Shown in pieces: positions 1 to 8,896 of a DNA stretch of 64,000 nucleotides. This stretch comes from Planococcus halocryophilus (GTDB lineage: Bacteria > Bacillota > Bacilli > Bacillales_A > Planococcaceae): assembly GCF_001687585.2 (NCBI RefSeq), contig NZ_CP016537.2, forward strand, positions 3,360,894 through 3,424,893, given 5' to 3'. The notes beneath the pieces were generated by a model that did not search any database, had not been told where the DNA came from, and was given only the letters and a program-made list of their open reading frames with translations. Made by a program: the position numbers and the translations under genes. Numbering within the stretch: position 1 is the stretch's first letter; each line of letters starts with the position of its first letter.

Positions 1-251
1 CAAGCGCGCCATGGTTCTCCCATATAAGTTTTATCAAGGTGAACATGTTTTTCTTTAAAAGCAGGTAACACGAGCAGTCCTTTACCATCCATCGTTTTTA
101 CGTCTTTTGGAAGTGCTTGTTCTGAGTCGATTATTTCTGCGATCCGACCTTCTTCAATTTTTAAATGTACCATTTTTGTCTCAGTAGCTCTTACTTGTCC
201 ATTTTCTTTCACATAACCTGTTTCGAGTAAGACTTTCTTCAATATGTACAT
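1..251 (-). CDS. Amidohydrolase, cytosine-deaminase-like, N-terminal part (runs off the window)
   Basis: Only the first ~83 residues are present; the gene continues beyond position 1. The reading starts MYILKKVLLETGY with AGGAGG six bases upstream of the ATG at 251. It shows the usual N-terminal beta-sandwich of metal-dependent amidohydrolases, followed by a strand ending in KEKHVHLDKTY. The HVHLDKT form of the HxH metal motif is typical of cytosine deaminase and related ring-opening deaminases. The gene is codirectional with two other amidohydrolases and a solute-binding protein, so a shared substrate class (amides or nitrogen heterocycles) is likely. The substrate cannot be named. A terminator separates it from the gene before it, so it may have its own promoter. 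Confidence 0.8.
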   Translation of the reverse strand, partial: MYILKKVLLETGYVKENGQVRATETKMVHLKIEEGRIAEIIDSEQALPKDVKTMDGKGLLVLPAFKEKHVHLDKTYMGEPWRA

Positions 252-381
252 GTTGAGCCTCCTATTATAAGTTGATATAAAATTTTATCTTTTTGACTAG
301 ATTATTTACGTATTTAGAGAAATTTATCGGTAAGGTTAATTTCTCGACAGTCTGTTATATATAGCTTGTTTTCACCTTACA

Positions 382-419
382 AGCAAAAGGGGTATCCTTT
401 TGGATATCCCTTTTTGCTT
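382..419 (-). terminator. Hairpin terminator after the solute-binding protein gene
   Basis: An 18-bp near-perfect stem (AAGCAAAAGGGGTATCC and its complement) with a TTTT loop sits directly after the stop at 421. The stem base is A/T-rich on both sides, so it could work in either direction. Confidence 0.7.
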
Positions 420-420
420 G

Positions 421-1986
421 TTATTTTATCGATACGTTATTGATTTCCAAATATCCAGATGGACTGATTTCAAAACCGCTGACATCTTTAGACATTGCTG
501 CGACATTTTCGATTACGCGTATCGGAATGTATACCGCTTCTTCCATTTCAATTTCTTGTGCTTTTGCGTATAGTTCGATTCGTTTTTCAGAATCTGCTTC
601 TTTTCGTGCTTCTTCAATTAACCCATCTACTTCGGAATTGCTATAAAATGATGTATTACCACTAGCTCCTATCGAGCTTGAATGCATCAAGTTATACTGG
701 TTGTAATCAGCATCTCCTGTCGCATTTCTCCAACTAATGATGAACATTTCGGTATCACCAGAATGAGTGGATTCTACAAATGTTCCATATTCCATCACTT
801 CAATTGTTACTTTAATACCTATTCCTTTTAGTTGTGACTGAACTACTTCCGCTAAACTAATTCTTTCTTTATTATCCATTGTCGACAATTTAATTTCGAG
901 GCCATCTGAATAACCCGCTTCAGCAAGTAATCTTTTAGCTTCAGAAAGATTGTATTCATATGTTTCTAGTCCTTCGTGATAACCAAACACTTTAGGTCCT
1001 AATAGTGAATTCGCTTCTCCACCGACATTATTATAAACGCCTTTTCGGATTGCATCCATTTCGATAGCGTGTGAAACTGCTTGTCTTACTCTAACGTCGT
1101 TAAAAGGTGCTTTTTCAACGTTAAACGTAATATACTCAGTTCCAAATCCTTCACTTTGATAAACTTTAGAATTTTGAGAAGCATTGACCGCATCAAATTG
1201 TGCGATGGATAAAGGTTCAGCAATATGAGCTTCTCCCGTTTCAACCATTGCTGTACGCGTAGTTTCTTCTGGTACAACTTTAAATTCGACTCTTCCTACT
1301 TTGGCTAGTGTGCCCCAGTAGTCTTCGTTTCGATTTAAGATAATCACTTGTCCCGGTGTCCATGATTCAAAAACAAATGGTCCTGTGCCACTTGGTTCCT
1401 GTATGTCATCTCCGCCGAACTCTTCAATTGCCTTCGGGCTGATGATACCGCTCTCATGACTTGCTAAGATTGAAAGAAGTGGAGAGTAAGGCTCCGACAA
1501 TAAAAATTGAACCGTAAAATCATCAATGATTTTTACTTCTTCTACCATCGACAACACGCCTGCTCGAGGAGAACCTACTTCTGGGTCCAACAATCGATCA
1601 AATGTTGCTTTTACAGCCTCTGCTGTAAAATCTGTCCCATCATGGAATTTAACATCTTGACGAAGCTTGAATTCCCACGTTTTATCGTCAAGCTGTTCCC
1701 AGCTTTCTGCTAATAGTGGTTGCAGTTCTGCGTTTCGATCACGGCCAACCAGGCCTTCATAAATTTTCCCATGAGTGACGCTCGCTGCATTGATAGTTGA
1801 CATAAATTGCTGATCCAAACTTTCAGCATCTGAAAGTCTTGCGATAATTAACGTATCTTCAGAACCGGCAGCTTTTACTTCGCCATTTTCTGTTGATGCT
1901 GCTTTTTCTCCAGTAGAGCAACCAGCCAGAGACATAACAATTAATGCTGAAGCTATCCCGTTTCTTATCCATTGAACCTTGTTCAA
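421..1986 (-). CDS. ABC transporter substrate-binding lipoprotein, family 5 (peptide/opine/nickel type)
   Basis: A 521-residue extracellular binding protein. The N-terminus has a positively charged start, a hydrophobic stretch and the lipobox LAGC, so it should be diacylated and anchored outside the membrane. The body carries family 5 features: the region around residues 60-130 with VKFHDGTDFTAEAVKATFDRL and the later GTGPFVFESWTPGQ and YNNVGG segments. The start is TTG, chosen because GAGGGGG lies seven bases upstream. Family members bind peptides, glutathione, nickel chelates or similar ligands for import. No permease or ATPase gene is seen beside it, so it is either an orphan or its partners lie left of the window. 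Its position downstream of two amidohydrolases suggests it brings in their substrate. Confidence 0.9.
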   Translation of the reverse strand: MNKVQWIRNGIASALIVMSLAGCSTGEKAASTENGEVKAAGSEDTLIIARLSDAESLDQQFMSTINAASVTHGKIYEGLVGRDRNAELQPLLAESWEQLDDKTWEFKLRQDVKFHDGTDFTAEAVKATFDRLLDPEVGSPRAGVLSMVEEVKIIDDFTVQFLLSEPYSPLLSILASHESGIISPKAIEEFGGDDIQEPSGTGPFVFESWTPGQVIILNRNEDYWGTLAKVGRVEFKVVPEETTRTAMVETGEAHIAEPLSIAQFDAVNASQNSKVYQSEGFGTEYITFNVEKAPFNDVRVRQAVSHAIEMDAIRKGVYNNVGGEANSLLGPKVFGYHEGLETYEYNLSEAKRLLAEAGYSDGLEIKLSTMDNKERISLAEVVQSQLKGIGIKVTIEVMEYGTFVESTHSGDTEMFIISWRNATGDADYNQYNLMHSSSIGASGNTSFYSNSEVDGLIEEARKEADSEKRIELYAKAQEIEMEEAVYIPIRVIENVAAMSKDVSGFEISPSGYLEINNVSIK

Positions 1987-2043
1987 ATTATTTCCCCCTC
2001 ATGTTTCGATTTTATTAGTTAATTATAAAAAATATTCTGACAA

Positions 2044-3564
2044 TTAAGTTTCAGTATCTTTACTGATTTTTACACAATCTTTACTTAAATCTTTTCCAAC
2101 TGAGTTAACTACAGAAAAAGAAGAGTTAAAAAGCTTTTCTTCTCCTAACTGTTGATAATCTCTTTCTAAATAGCCTTTTTTCATTTTTTTGAAATAGCAC
2201 TGAGCTTTTGACTGAAGTTCTTTCAAATCAATCTGAGGGATTTGTCTATCTTTCATAACAATTTTCCCATTTATAATAGAAAGTTTAATATCTCTTCCCG
2301 ACCCATTCATAATCATTGTTCGAATGGGATCGTCACTCACACCCATATGATAACCAGCTAAATCGACGACAATAATATCTGCTTTTGCTCCTACAGCTAA
2401 CTTACCAAGGTCTTCTCTACCTAAAAATTTTGCACCACCAAGAGTGACCGCTCTGAAAAATTCAGCAAATGATGAACTTTCGACGTCCTTTTCATGCATG
2501 CGAGAAATCATACTACCTGCCCGAATGTTTTGGAAGATATCCGGAGGAAAGGTATCTGTACCAATGGCTACGTTAATGCCTGAACGTTTGTATTTCGCAA
2601 ATGATTCTAGCCCGCTACCACGTCTTCCCATAATGACTGGACAATGGATGACAGTCGTACCGGTTTCATATAATATTTTTATATCGTCACCTTGTCCTGT
2701 TTCCGCTTCACTATAACCTGCAATAAAATTAGCATGTGGAATGCCTGTTTTCGGACCTAAAAACCCTAAATCTTTAAGGTATTGAATTGGTGTGACACCA
2801 TGCTTTTCAACGATTGTGTGGTATTCGAAACTTCCTTGTGCAGCATGAAGTTTAATCGGAACTCCTAATGTCTCGCTATAGGCTTTAGTCTGTTTCAAAC
2901 TTTCTTCTGTCTGGCATTCAATCCGCTCTGGCGCGAGCATTCCTTTCACTAAGTCATCATAAGTACCGTCAAACTCTTCTATAAACTTCACTGCACTTTC
3001 AAGACCTCTTCTTCCGCCATCTTCATCCCATTCTAAACGTATTGTTCCATCAGGTTGAACAACACGCATACCCGATTGATAGCTCGGTCCCAAATAGATT
3101 CTTAGCCCCAAAGTTCCTGCGTGGTTTGCGGCTGATGCTAATTCCTCATAAGTTTCTGCCCATTTTTTATAAAATACAGAAGTGATCGGCATTGCTGTCG
3201 TTATGCCGTTTAAGATTAATTGGGTATATGCATATTGAGATTTAAACGCCTCTTCTTCTTCTGTCATAACTTCTTTCGGACCATTTTTCATATATTTTTC
3301 AGACCATAATAGATTTTTTGATTTCTCTCCATCTGCTTCAATGTGAATAATGTCGTGATCAATATCGCCAAGTGCATTTAAATCAATAAACCCTGGGCTT
3401 ATTACAGAGTTTCCACAATCAATCGTTTCATCTACAGGCTCAATGTAACTGGTCCCTACATAAATAATCGATGTTCCTTCATAAACGACTTCAGCATCTT
3501 TCAATATGACGTGATCTTCCCCATTGTAGCCAATAACATATGCGCCTTTTAGTTTTGTTTTCAT
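2044..3564 (-). CDS. Amidohydrolase family protein lacking the usual HxH metal motif
   Basis: 506 residues with the composite fold of cyclic amidohydrolases/chlorohydrolases: N-terminal beta domain, TIM barrel, and a C-terminal segment DLGKLAVGAKADIIVVD. Later metal or catalytic positions are recognisable: KLHAAQG, IPHANFIAGYSE and AIGTDTFPPD. The early HxH pair, expected after PGFIDL, is replaced by NALGDIDHD, so the binuclear-type site cannot form in the standard way. A mononuclear site using the later histidines and aspartate is possible. The ATG overlaps the stop of the preceding amidohydrolase (ATGA), with GAGGAGG seven bases before it, which implies translational coupling. The substrate is unknown; the TrzN/AtzA-like hydrolase group is the nearest I recognise. 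Confidence 0.82.
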   Translation of the reverse strand: MKTKLKGAYVIGYNGEDHVILKDAEVVYEGTSIIYVGTSYIEPVDETIDCGNSVISPGFIDLNALGDIDHDIIHIEADGEKSKNLLWSEKYMKNGPKEVMTEEEEAFKSQYAYTQLILNGITTAMPITSVFYKKWAETYEELASAANHAGTLGLRIYLGPSYQSGMRVVQPDGTIRLEWDEDGGRRGLESAVKFIEEFDGTYDDLVKGMLAPERIECQTEESLKQTKAYSETLGVPIKLHAAQGSFEYHTIVEKHGVTPIQYLKDLGFLGPKTGIPHANFIAGYSEAETGQGDDIKILYETGTTVIHCPVIMGRRGSGLESFAKYKRSGINVAIGTDTFPPDIFQNIRAGSMISRMHEKDVESSSFAEFFRAVTLGGAKFLGREDLGKLAVGAKADIIVVDLAGYHMGVSDDPIRTMIMNGSGRDIKLSIINGKIVMKDRQIPQIDLKELQSKAQCYFKKMKKGYLERDYQQLGEEKLFNSSFSVVNSVGKDLSKDCVKISKDTET

Positions 3565-5078
3565 GGACTTTCCTCCTCTGTAATAGTGAATACGTAATCC
3601 GCTTCATCAAATCGTTTTTCATCAACGTATGTGCGCGTCGATCCCCAGAAATATTTTGTGGGAGTCATATATTTCTCCAATCCTGCGCGTTTAATGGTTT
3701 CCAAAGCTTCGTCATTGGCTTCTTCAATGATTTTATTTTCTTCAACAGTCGTTACTTTCCGGTCAGTCATTAAAACTTTCCCATCAACAATGACATGATT
3801 TACGTCATTTCCAACTGCTTGGTAAACTAATCGATGGATATGCATTGTTTCAGGAGTTAAATGCGCTTGTTTCATATTCACCGTTATAATATCTGCTTTT
3901 TTTCCAACTTCAATCGATCCAAGCTCATCATCCCAACCAATACACTTAGCTGCGTCGATTGTAACCATTTCCAAAAGTTTACCGGGTGGTAAATAATGTT
4001 CATCCATCATCGTAGCCTGATGAATCAATTGCGTTTTTCGCATAGCTTGAAACATATCAAAACTAGTTGAAGGAGAGGTGCCATCTGTAGAAATAGCGAC
4101 CGTTGCTCCCAGTTCGATCAATTCTACAATTGGAGTCCTTGCTTTCATCTGAGTGATACTCGCACTTGTACTGACATTGGTTCCGGTATCTGCTAGGATT
4201 TTCACTTCATCAAACGAAATTCCCCGGCAATGTTGCAAATGAACGTCTGGTCCTAACAAAGCATAATCCTTGTCTTGAATCGCCATATGAATCATTCCAC
4301 CAAATGCATCTGAATGGATTCTTGTTTTATATTTTTTGGCAATTTCTCTAATTTTTCGCGCTTGGTAGCGGTCATGTTCTGTTAACTGATGTAATCTAGA
4401 CGGGGGTGTAGGACCAGAACCTTCAATAGATGTCACAATGACAAATGGTGTAACGAAAGCTCTTGTTCTGTCGTTATTCGCATGGTTCAACGCTTCAACA
4501 ACAGCTTCTGTTCCTTTTAATACATCCCTATATTCAACTTCTTTAGTAACTCTTTTGCCGTTAGCCCAGCGGCTGTATAGTTTTGGCCATTTCGGATTGG
4601 CAGGCCCAGTACAGACGACATTGCGAATTCCGACTTCGTTATAAGCCTTTGCATGATTTAATGCAAAAATAGGATCATCTGCTCGCGGTGTCGAACCTAT
4701 AACGGAAACACCGGTAGTAATGCCGGCTTTTAATCGCTCTAATGCTGATACCTTTCCTTCGTGATACCAAAAATCGTCTGTCACATAATGATTGTATGTA
4801 TTGGTCATAATGGGCATCCATTGTTCAAGGTTGTCCATGGCGATTGTTTTGAACATCGAATGGCCTCCGTGACCATGAACATCAATCAATCCAGGTAAAA
4901 TACAGTGGTGCTTGCAATTAATTATTTGTTTAGCTTCGTATTTCACTTCCAATTCTGCAGTTAGCCCCACATCTAAAATTCTTCCGTTATGGATGGCTAC
5001 TGCCCCACCGTAAATAATGCTTCGTTCTTTATTCATTGTGATCAGCGTGCCATTTATTAAAAGCAAATCAATCATCAT
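3561..5078 (-). CDS. Metal-dependent amidohydrolase (TrzN/AtzA/SsnA-like)
   Basis: About 505 residues. The standard N-terminal metal motif is present (LPGLIDVHGHGGHS), followed by the barrel histidines in TRIHSDAFGG and LQHCRGISFDE, the terminal ISTDG aspartate motif, and the C-terminal GSIEVGKKADIITV strand. The family hydrolyses amide, amidine or halide groups, often on heterocycles. An ATG pair at 5078/5075 follows GGGGGAG; longer upstream starts have no ribosome site. It is the first gene of the cluster and overlaps the next amidohydrolase by four bases, so the two are probably made together, perhaps as a pair of subunits or successive enzymes. Confidence 0.87.
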   Translation of the reverse strand: MMIDLLLINGTLITMNKERSIIYGGAVAIHNGRILDVGLTAELEVKYEAKQIINCKHHCILPGLIDVHGHGGHSMFKTIAMDNLEQWMPIMTNTYNHYVTDDFWYHEGKVSALERLKAGITTGVSVIGSTPRADDPIFALNHAKAYNEVGIRNVVCTGPANPKWPKLYSRWANGKRVTKEVEYRDVLKGTEAVVEALNHANNDRTRAFVTPFVIVTSIEGSGPTPPSRLHQLTEHDRYQARKIREIAKKYKTRIHSDAFGGMIHMAIQDKDYALLGPDVHLQHCRGISFDEVKILADTGTNVSTSASITQMKARTPIVELIELGATVAISTDGTSPSTSFDMFQAMRKTQLIHQATMMDEHYLPPGKLLEMVTIDAAKCIGWDDELGSIEVGKKADIITVNMKQAHLTPETMHIHRLVYQAVGNDVNHVIVDGKVLMTDRKVTTVEENKIIEEANDEALETIKRAGLEKYMTPTKYFWGSTRTYVDEKRFDEADYVFTITEEESP

Positions 5079-5525
5079 GCCACTCCCCCTTTTATAGCGT
5101 TCTACTATCACGTTAATTATTCATTATAGAGAACAGCGGAATAATTTAATTGAGAGAATAATACAACTTTTTAAACTATTTATACCTTTTTCATATTTTA
5201 GAGATAAAAAACATTCTTTTTAAATTTATAGTTATATACAAAAATTCACCTTCCAAATCAATGAACGTGAGCAGTTTCTCAATATTTTTAATATCTTCCT
5301 AGAAAAATACAAACTAACTACCTCTATCTTCTCTATCAATTACAGACATCTATTTGAGAAATACAATTATTTTCTTACAGCTAACAATATTCTGAAATCA
5401 TTATTTAAACTGGTTACTTTCTTTCTGAATTTGATAAAGAATTGCTTGGAATTTAATAATTTATGCCGTTTTCACTCAATATTCATAGGAATTCTAGAGA
5501 ATTTCAGTAGACTAACGGATTCTCT
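5079..5525. other. AT-rich intergenic region without a recognisable gene
   Basis: A divergent spacer between the amidohydrolase cluster and ahpC. It is strongly AT-rich with no ORF having a ribosome site. The cluster promoter probably lies in its left part, but I could not pick convincing -35/-10 boxes. Confidence 0.5.
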
Positions 5526-5579
5526 TTGACAAAAAGTCGAGTTCATATAACAATGAGAATAGCATTAGAATAATTATAA
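5526..5579 (+). promoter_or_regulatory. ahpCF promoter with PerR-type box
   Basis: TTGACA at 5526-5531 is followed by a TAACAAT-like -10 around 5548-5554. Just downstream, at 5565-5579, lies TTAGAATAATTATAA, one mismatch from the B. subtilis Per box (TTATAATNATTATAA). A box covering the transcription start fits repression by PerR relieved by peroxide. The regulator itself is not in the window. Confidence 0.72.
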
Positions 5580-5661
5580 TAAAATAACGAAAATCAATTG
5601 AATAAATCATTTTTAACTCGTTATCCATAGTTGTTCTAAAATTATTAGGAGGTCATTATTT

Positions 5662-6231
5662 ATGTCATTAATCGGGAAAGAAATCCAACCATTTAAAGCT
5701 TCAGCATACCAGGCTGGGAGCGGAGATTTTATCGAACTAACAGAAGAAAACCTAAAAGGTCAATGGAGTGTCGTATGCTTTTACCCAGCAGACTTTACAT
5801 TTGTTTGCCCAACTGAGCTAGAAGATCTTCAAAACCAATACGCAACACTAAAAAGTTTAGGAGTTGAAGTGTACTCTGTGTCTACAGATACTCATTTCAC
5901 GCACAAAGCTTGGCACGACCATTCAGATGCAATCGGCACGATTGAATACACAATGATTGGTGACCCGTCACAACGCATTTCTCGCGGCTTTGATGTACTT
6001 GATGAAGATGCAGGTTTGGCACAACGTGGAACATTTATTTTGGATCCAGAAGGCATTGTTCAAGCTGCAGAAATTAACGCAGATGGCATCGGTCGTGATG
6101 CAAGCACGCTTGTCGGCAAAATCAAAGCTGCACAATATGTACGCAACAACCCCGGCGAAGTTTGCCCGGCAAAATGGGAAGAAGGCAGCGAAACACTTAA
6201 GCCAAGTCTTGATCTTGTAGGTAAAATTTAA
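5662..6231 (+). CDS. ahpC: Alkyl hydroperoxide reductase subunit C (typical 2-Cys peroxiredoxin)
   Basis: 189 residues, the family's usual length (186-189). The peroxidatic cysteine is C49 in [17 protein letters not shown] and the resolving cysteine is C168 in [10 protein letters not shown]. AhpC reduces H2O2, organic peroxides and peroxynitrite in the cytoplasm and is recycled by AhpF. It has a good ribosome site (AGGAGG) and is directly followed by ahpF, with the GGAG of the next ribosome site abutting its stop. Transcription is likely peroxide-inducible through the Per box upstream. Confidence 0.97.
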   Translation: MSLIGKEIQPFKASAYQAGSGDFIELTEENLKGQWSVVCFYPADFTFVCPTELEDLQNQYATLKSLGVEVYSVSTDTHFTHKAWHDHSDAIGTIEYTMIGDPSQRISRGFDVLDEDAGLAQRGTFILDPEGIVQAAEINADGIGRDASTLVGKIKAAQYVRNNPGEVCPAKWEEGSETLKPSLDLVGKI

Positions 6232-6243
6232 GGAGTGCAGGAC

Positions 6244-7791
6244 ATGATATTAGATACAGCAATAAAAGCTCAATTAGAACAGTATCTACAATTGCTTGAA
6301 AACGATGTGTTGTTAAAAGTCAGCGCAGGCACTGATAAAGTTTCTCGCGATATGATGGCATTGGTCGAAGAGGTATCTGCAATGTCTTCTCGTATTACTG
6401 TAGAGTATGCAGAGCTTGAAAGAACGCCAAGCTTTAGCGTCAACCGCCCAGGACAAGACACTGGTGTTGTATTTGCCGGTATTCCTTTAGGGCATGAGTT
6501 TACGTCTCTGGTTCTTGCGTTATTGCAAGTGAGCGGACGTGCGCCAAAAGTTGAGCAAAAAGTAATCGATCAAATTCAAAGCATCCAAGGCTCGTATCAT
6601 TTCGACTCCTACATTAGCTTGAGCTGCCAGAACTGTCCTGAAGTTGTTCAAGGGCTCAACTTAATGAGTATTCTCAACCCAAACATCACACACACAATGA
6701 TTGATGGCGCGGTATACAAAGCAGAAGTTGAAAGCAAAGACATTATGGCCGTGCCTACTGTTTTCTTAAATGGGGAATCGTTCGGTAGCGGACGTATGAC
6801 ACTTGAAGAACTGTTAGCTAAACTCGGCAGCGCTCCAGATGCCTCCGAATTTGCGAACAAAGAACCGTATGACGTGCTTGTTGTCGGTGGCGGACCGGCT
6901 GGAGCTAGTGCTGCCATTTACGCGGCACGCAAAGGTATACGTACCGGCATTGTTGCTGAACGCTTTGGCGGTCAAGTCATGGATACGTTGAGTATCGAGA
7001 ACTTCATTAGTGTAAAAAAGACAGATGGCCCGAAATTTGCGGCAAGTCTTGAAGAACATGTGAAGGAATACGATATCGACGTTATGAACTTGCAACGCGC
7101 GAAAAAGTTGGAGAAAAAAGATTTTTTCGAGCTTGAACTTGAAAACGGTGCTGTCTTAAAAGGCAAAACGATTATTCTTTCAACAGGTGCACGTTGGCGC
7201 AATATTGGCGTGCCAGGTGAAGGGGAGTTTAAGAATAAAGGTGTCGCTTACTGTCCACATTGTGATGGTCCATTGTTTGCGGGCAAAGACGTAGCGGTTA
7301 TCGGCGGCGGGAACTCCGGCGTCGAAGCAGCAATTGATCTCGCAGGTATCGTAAATCACGTGACTGTTCTGGAGTACAACTCAGAACTCAAAGCCGATTC
7401 TGTTTTACAAGATCGGCTACGCAGCCTACCCAATGCAACAGTCATCACAAACGCTCGAACTCAAGAAATTACCGGCAAAGATAAAGTAAACGGCATTTCT
7501 TATCTCGACCTTCAAACCGGAAACGTCAACCACATCGAATTAGCTGGCGTGTTTGTTCAAATCGGCCTTGTGCCGAATACAGACTGGCTAGGCGATTTGG
7601 TTGAACGCACACAGCATGGCGAAATCGTCATTGACCAACGTGGCGCTACCAACGTTTCAGGTGTATTTGGTGCGGGAGACTGCACCAACATTCCTTATAA
7701 ACAAATCATCATTTCAATGGGGTCTGGTGCAACTGCCTCACTGAGTGCTTTTGATCACCTTATTAGAAGTGAAGTTCCTGTTTTGGTTTAA
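6244..7791 (+). CDS. ahpF: Alkyl hydroperoxide reductase subunit F (NADH-dependent flavoprotein disulfide reductase)
   Basis: 515 residues. An N-terminal double-thioredoxin-like domain carries the CQNC redox pair (C128/C131). A thioredoxin-reductase-like part follows, with an FAD motif VVGGGPAGASAA, the catalytic CPHC (C337/C340), an NADH-binding GGGNSGVEAA motif and a C-terminal GAGDCTNIPYKQ. It passes electrons from NADH through FAD and both disulfides to AhpC. The start was set at the ATG at 6244 because GGAG lies eight bases before it; an in-frame GTG at 6235 overlaps that ribosome site and is less likely. It forms an operon with ahpC, ending at a strong terminator. Confidence 0.97.
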   Translation: MILDTAIKAQLEQYLQLLENDVLLKVSAGTDKVSRDMMALVEEVSAMSSRITVEYAELERTPSFSVNRPGQDTGVVFAGIPLGHEFTSLVLALLQVSGRAPKVEQKVIDQIQSIQGSYHFDSYISLSCQNCPEVVQGLNLMSILNPNITHTMIDGAVYKAEVESKDIMAVPTVFLNGESFGSGRMTLEELLAKLGSAPDASEFANKEPYDVLVVGGGPAGASAAIYAARKGIRTGIVAERFGGQVMDTLSIENFISVKKTDGPKFAASLEEHVKEYDIDVMNLQRAKKLEKKDFFELELENGAVLKGKTIILSTGARWRNIGVPGEGEFKNKGVAYCPHCDGPLFAGKDVAVIGGGNSGVEAAIDLAGIVNHVTVLEYNSELKADSVLQDRLRSLPNATVITNARTQEITGKDKVNGISYLDLQTGNVNHIELAGVFVQIGLVPNTDWLGDLVERTQHGEIVIDQRGATNVSGVFGAGDCTNIPYKQIIISMGSGATASLSAFDHLIRSEVPVLV

Positions 7792-7800
7792 TAACAAAGC

Positions 7801-7849
7801 AAAGGACGGTAGACAACTCGAATAGATCGAGTTGTCTACCGTCCTTTTT
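7801..7849. terminator. Bidirectional terminator between ahpF and the convergent HxlR gene
   Basis: A 21-bp near-perfect stem (AAAGGACGGTAGACAACTCGA and its complement) with a five-base loop, flanked by A and T runs on either side. It serves two convergent genes. The GTAGACAACTCGA core recurs in two other hairpins in this window. Confidence 0.92.
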
Positions 7850-7864
7850 AAGTTAGTTTTGATC

Positions 7865-8200
7865 TTAGTCTCCACTTATTTCAATATCATTTTCACTCGC
7901 ATACTGCTTTGTCCAATCACATAAGTCATGTATCAACGGGATTAAGCTTTCTCCGTACGCTGTCATAGCATACTTAACCGGAACTGTTGCATATACTTTT
8001 CTAGATATAATTTGGCTACTCTCTAACTCTTTGAGTTGCTCAGTAAGCACTTTTTGACTGATGTTCGGTATGCTTTTTTTAAGCTCACCAAACCGTTTAC
8101 TGTCCTCAATCAAATACCAAAGGATCATCAGCTTCCACTTTCCACCGATCAAATCAATCGTCAGTCCTAACGAGCAAACATAGTTGTTTTTAACTGCCAT
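7865..8200 (-). CDS. HxlR family winged-helix transcriptional regulator
   Basis: 111 residues, typical for HxlR proteins. The hallmark N-terminal VCSLGLTIDLIGGKWKLMILWYL is present, including the conserved cysteine that senses reactive electrophiles or disulfide stress in several family members. A wing segment and the C-terminal LIPLIHDLCDWTKQY complete the domain. AAGGAG precedes the ATG by seven bases. It is divergent from the VOC protein gene at 8335, and an inverted repeat lies between them, so it probably represses that gene and itself. The effector is not evident. Confidence 0.9.
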   Translation of the reverse strand: MAVKNNYVCSLGLTIDLIGGKWKLMILWYLIEDSKRFGELKKSIPNISQKVLTEQLKELESSQIISRKVYATVPVKYAMTAYGESLIPLIHDLCDWTKQYASENDIEISGD

Positions 8201-8228
8201 TGTCTTTCTCCTTTTTCTCTTTCGTAGT

Positions 8229-8259
8229 CACTTTTTCGTAACTATACCACTAAAAAGTG
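8229..8259. promoter_or_regulatory. Inverted repeat, probable HxlR operator
   Basis: CACTTTTT at 8229-8236 and AAAAAGTG at 8252-8259 form an eight-base inverted repeat with a 15-base spacer in the divergent intergenic region. The position fits an operator for the HxlR regulator; this is inference. Confidence 0.45.
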
Positions 8260-8334
8260 CCGTATTGTTCTTTCGACGACTACTCTATATGATGAAACTT
8301 ATCATGACGATAAAAATAGACAGGAGCGATAAAT

Positions 8335-8829
8335 ATGGCATACCCAAGAGCATTTTCACACATCGGTTTATCCGTTACAGATTTAGATAAAGCCGTCACT
8401 TTTTATAAAGAAGTGATGGGTTGGTACGTTATTATGGAACCATCTGAGGTAAAAGAAGAAAATGATACGCCTATCGGACAAATGTGTATCGACGTTTTCG
8501 GCGCTGGTTGGGGAACTTTCCGGATTGCGCACATGTCGACATCTGATGGCACAGGTATTGAAATCTTCGAGTTTCCTAACAGCAAAAAACCGGAAAATAA
8601 TTTTGAGTATTGGAAATCAGGCGTGTTCCATTTCTGCGTCCAGGATCCAGACGTAGAAGGATTGGTTAACAAAATAGTAGAACACGGTGGTAAGCAAAGA
8701 ATGCCCATTAGAGAGTATTATCCAAACGAAAAGCCTTATAGAATGTGCTATGTAGAAGATCCATTTGGCATTATCTTTGAAGTATATAGCCATAGTTATG
8801 AAATTACGTACTCTTCAGGAGCCTATTAA
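8335..8829 (+). CDS. VOC (glyoxalase/bleomycin-resistance/dioxygenase fold) family protein
   Basis: 164 residues made of two VOC half-modules: FSHIGLSVTDLDKAVTFYKEVMGW at the N-terminus and FHFCVQDPDVEGLVNKIVEHGGKQ in the second half, ending YVEDPFGIIFEVYSHSYE. The histidine near residue 8 and the glutamate in FEVYSH are the positions that bind metal in family members. Family enzymes act on small electrophiles such as methylglyoxal adducts, or confer resistance. A clear AGGAG precedes the ATG. Control by the divergent HxlR protein is likely. The substrate is unknown. Confidence 0.87.
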   Translation: MAYPRAFSHIGLSVTDLDKAVTFYKEVMGWYVIMEPSEVKEENDTPIGQMCIDVFGAGWGTFRIAHMSTSDGTGIEIFEFPNSKKPENNFEYWKSGVFHFCVQDPDVEGLVNKIVEHGGKQRMPIREYYPNEKPYRMCYVEDPFGIIFEVYSHSYEITYSSGAY

Positions 8830-8838
8830 AAAGTTAAA

Positions 8839-8875
8839 CGTAACGCCCCATTGCGAAATGCAATGGGGCGTTACG
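8839..8875. terminator. Bidirectional terminator between the VOC and diguanylate cyclase genes
   Basis: A 16-bp perfect stem (CGTAACGCCCCATTGC) with loop GAAAT, T-rich to the right and A-rich to the left. It sits between two convergent genes. Confidence 0.9.
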
Positions 8876-8896
8876 CTTTTCATTTCGCAAAACAAG

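Noticed and set aside
5079..5525. A riboswitch in the long spacer before the amidohydrolase cluster
   Set aside because: The sequence is AT-rich with no convincing long-range pairing or known conserved core.
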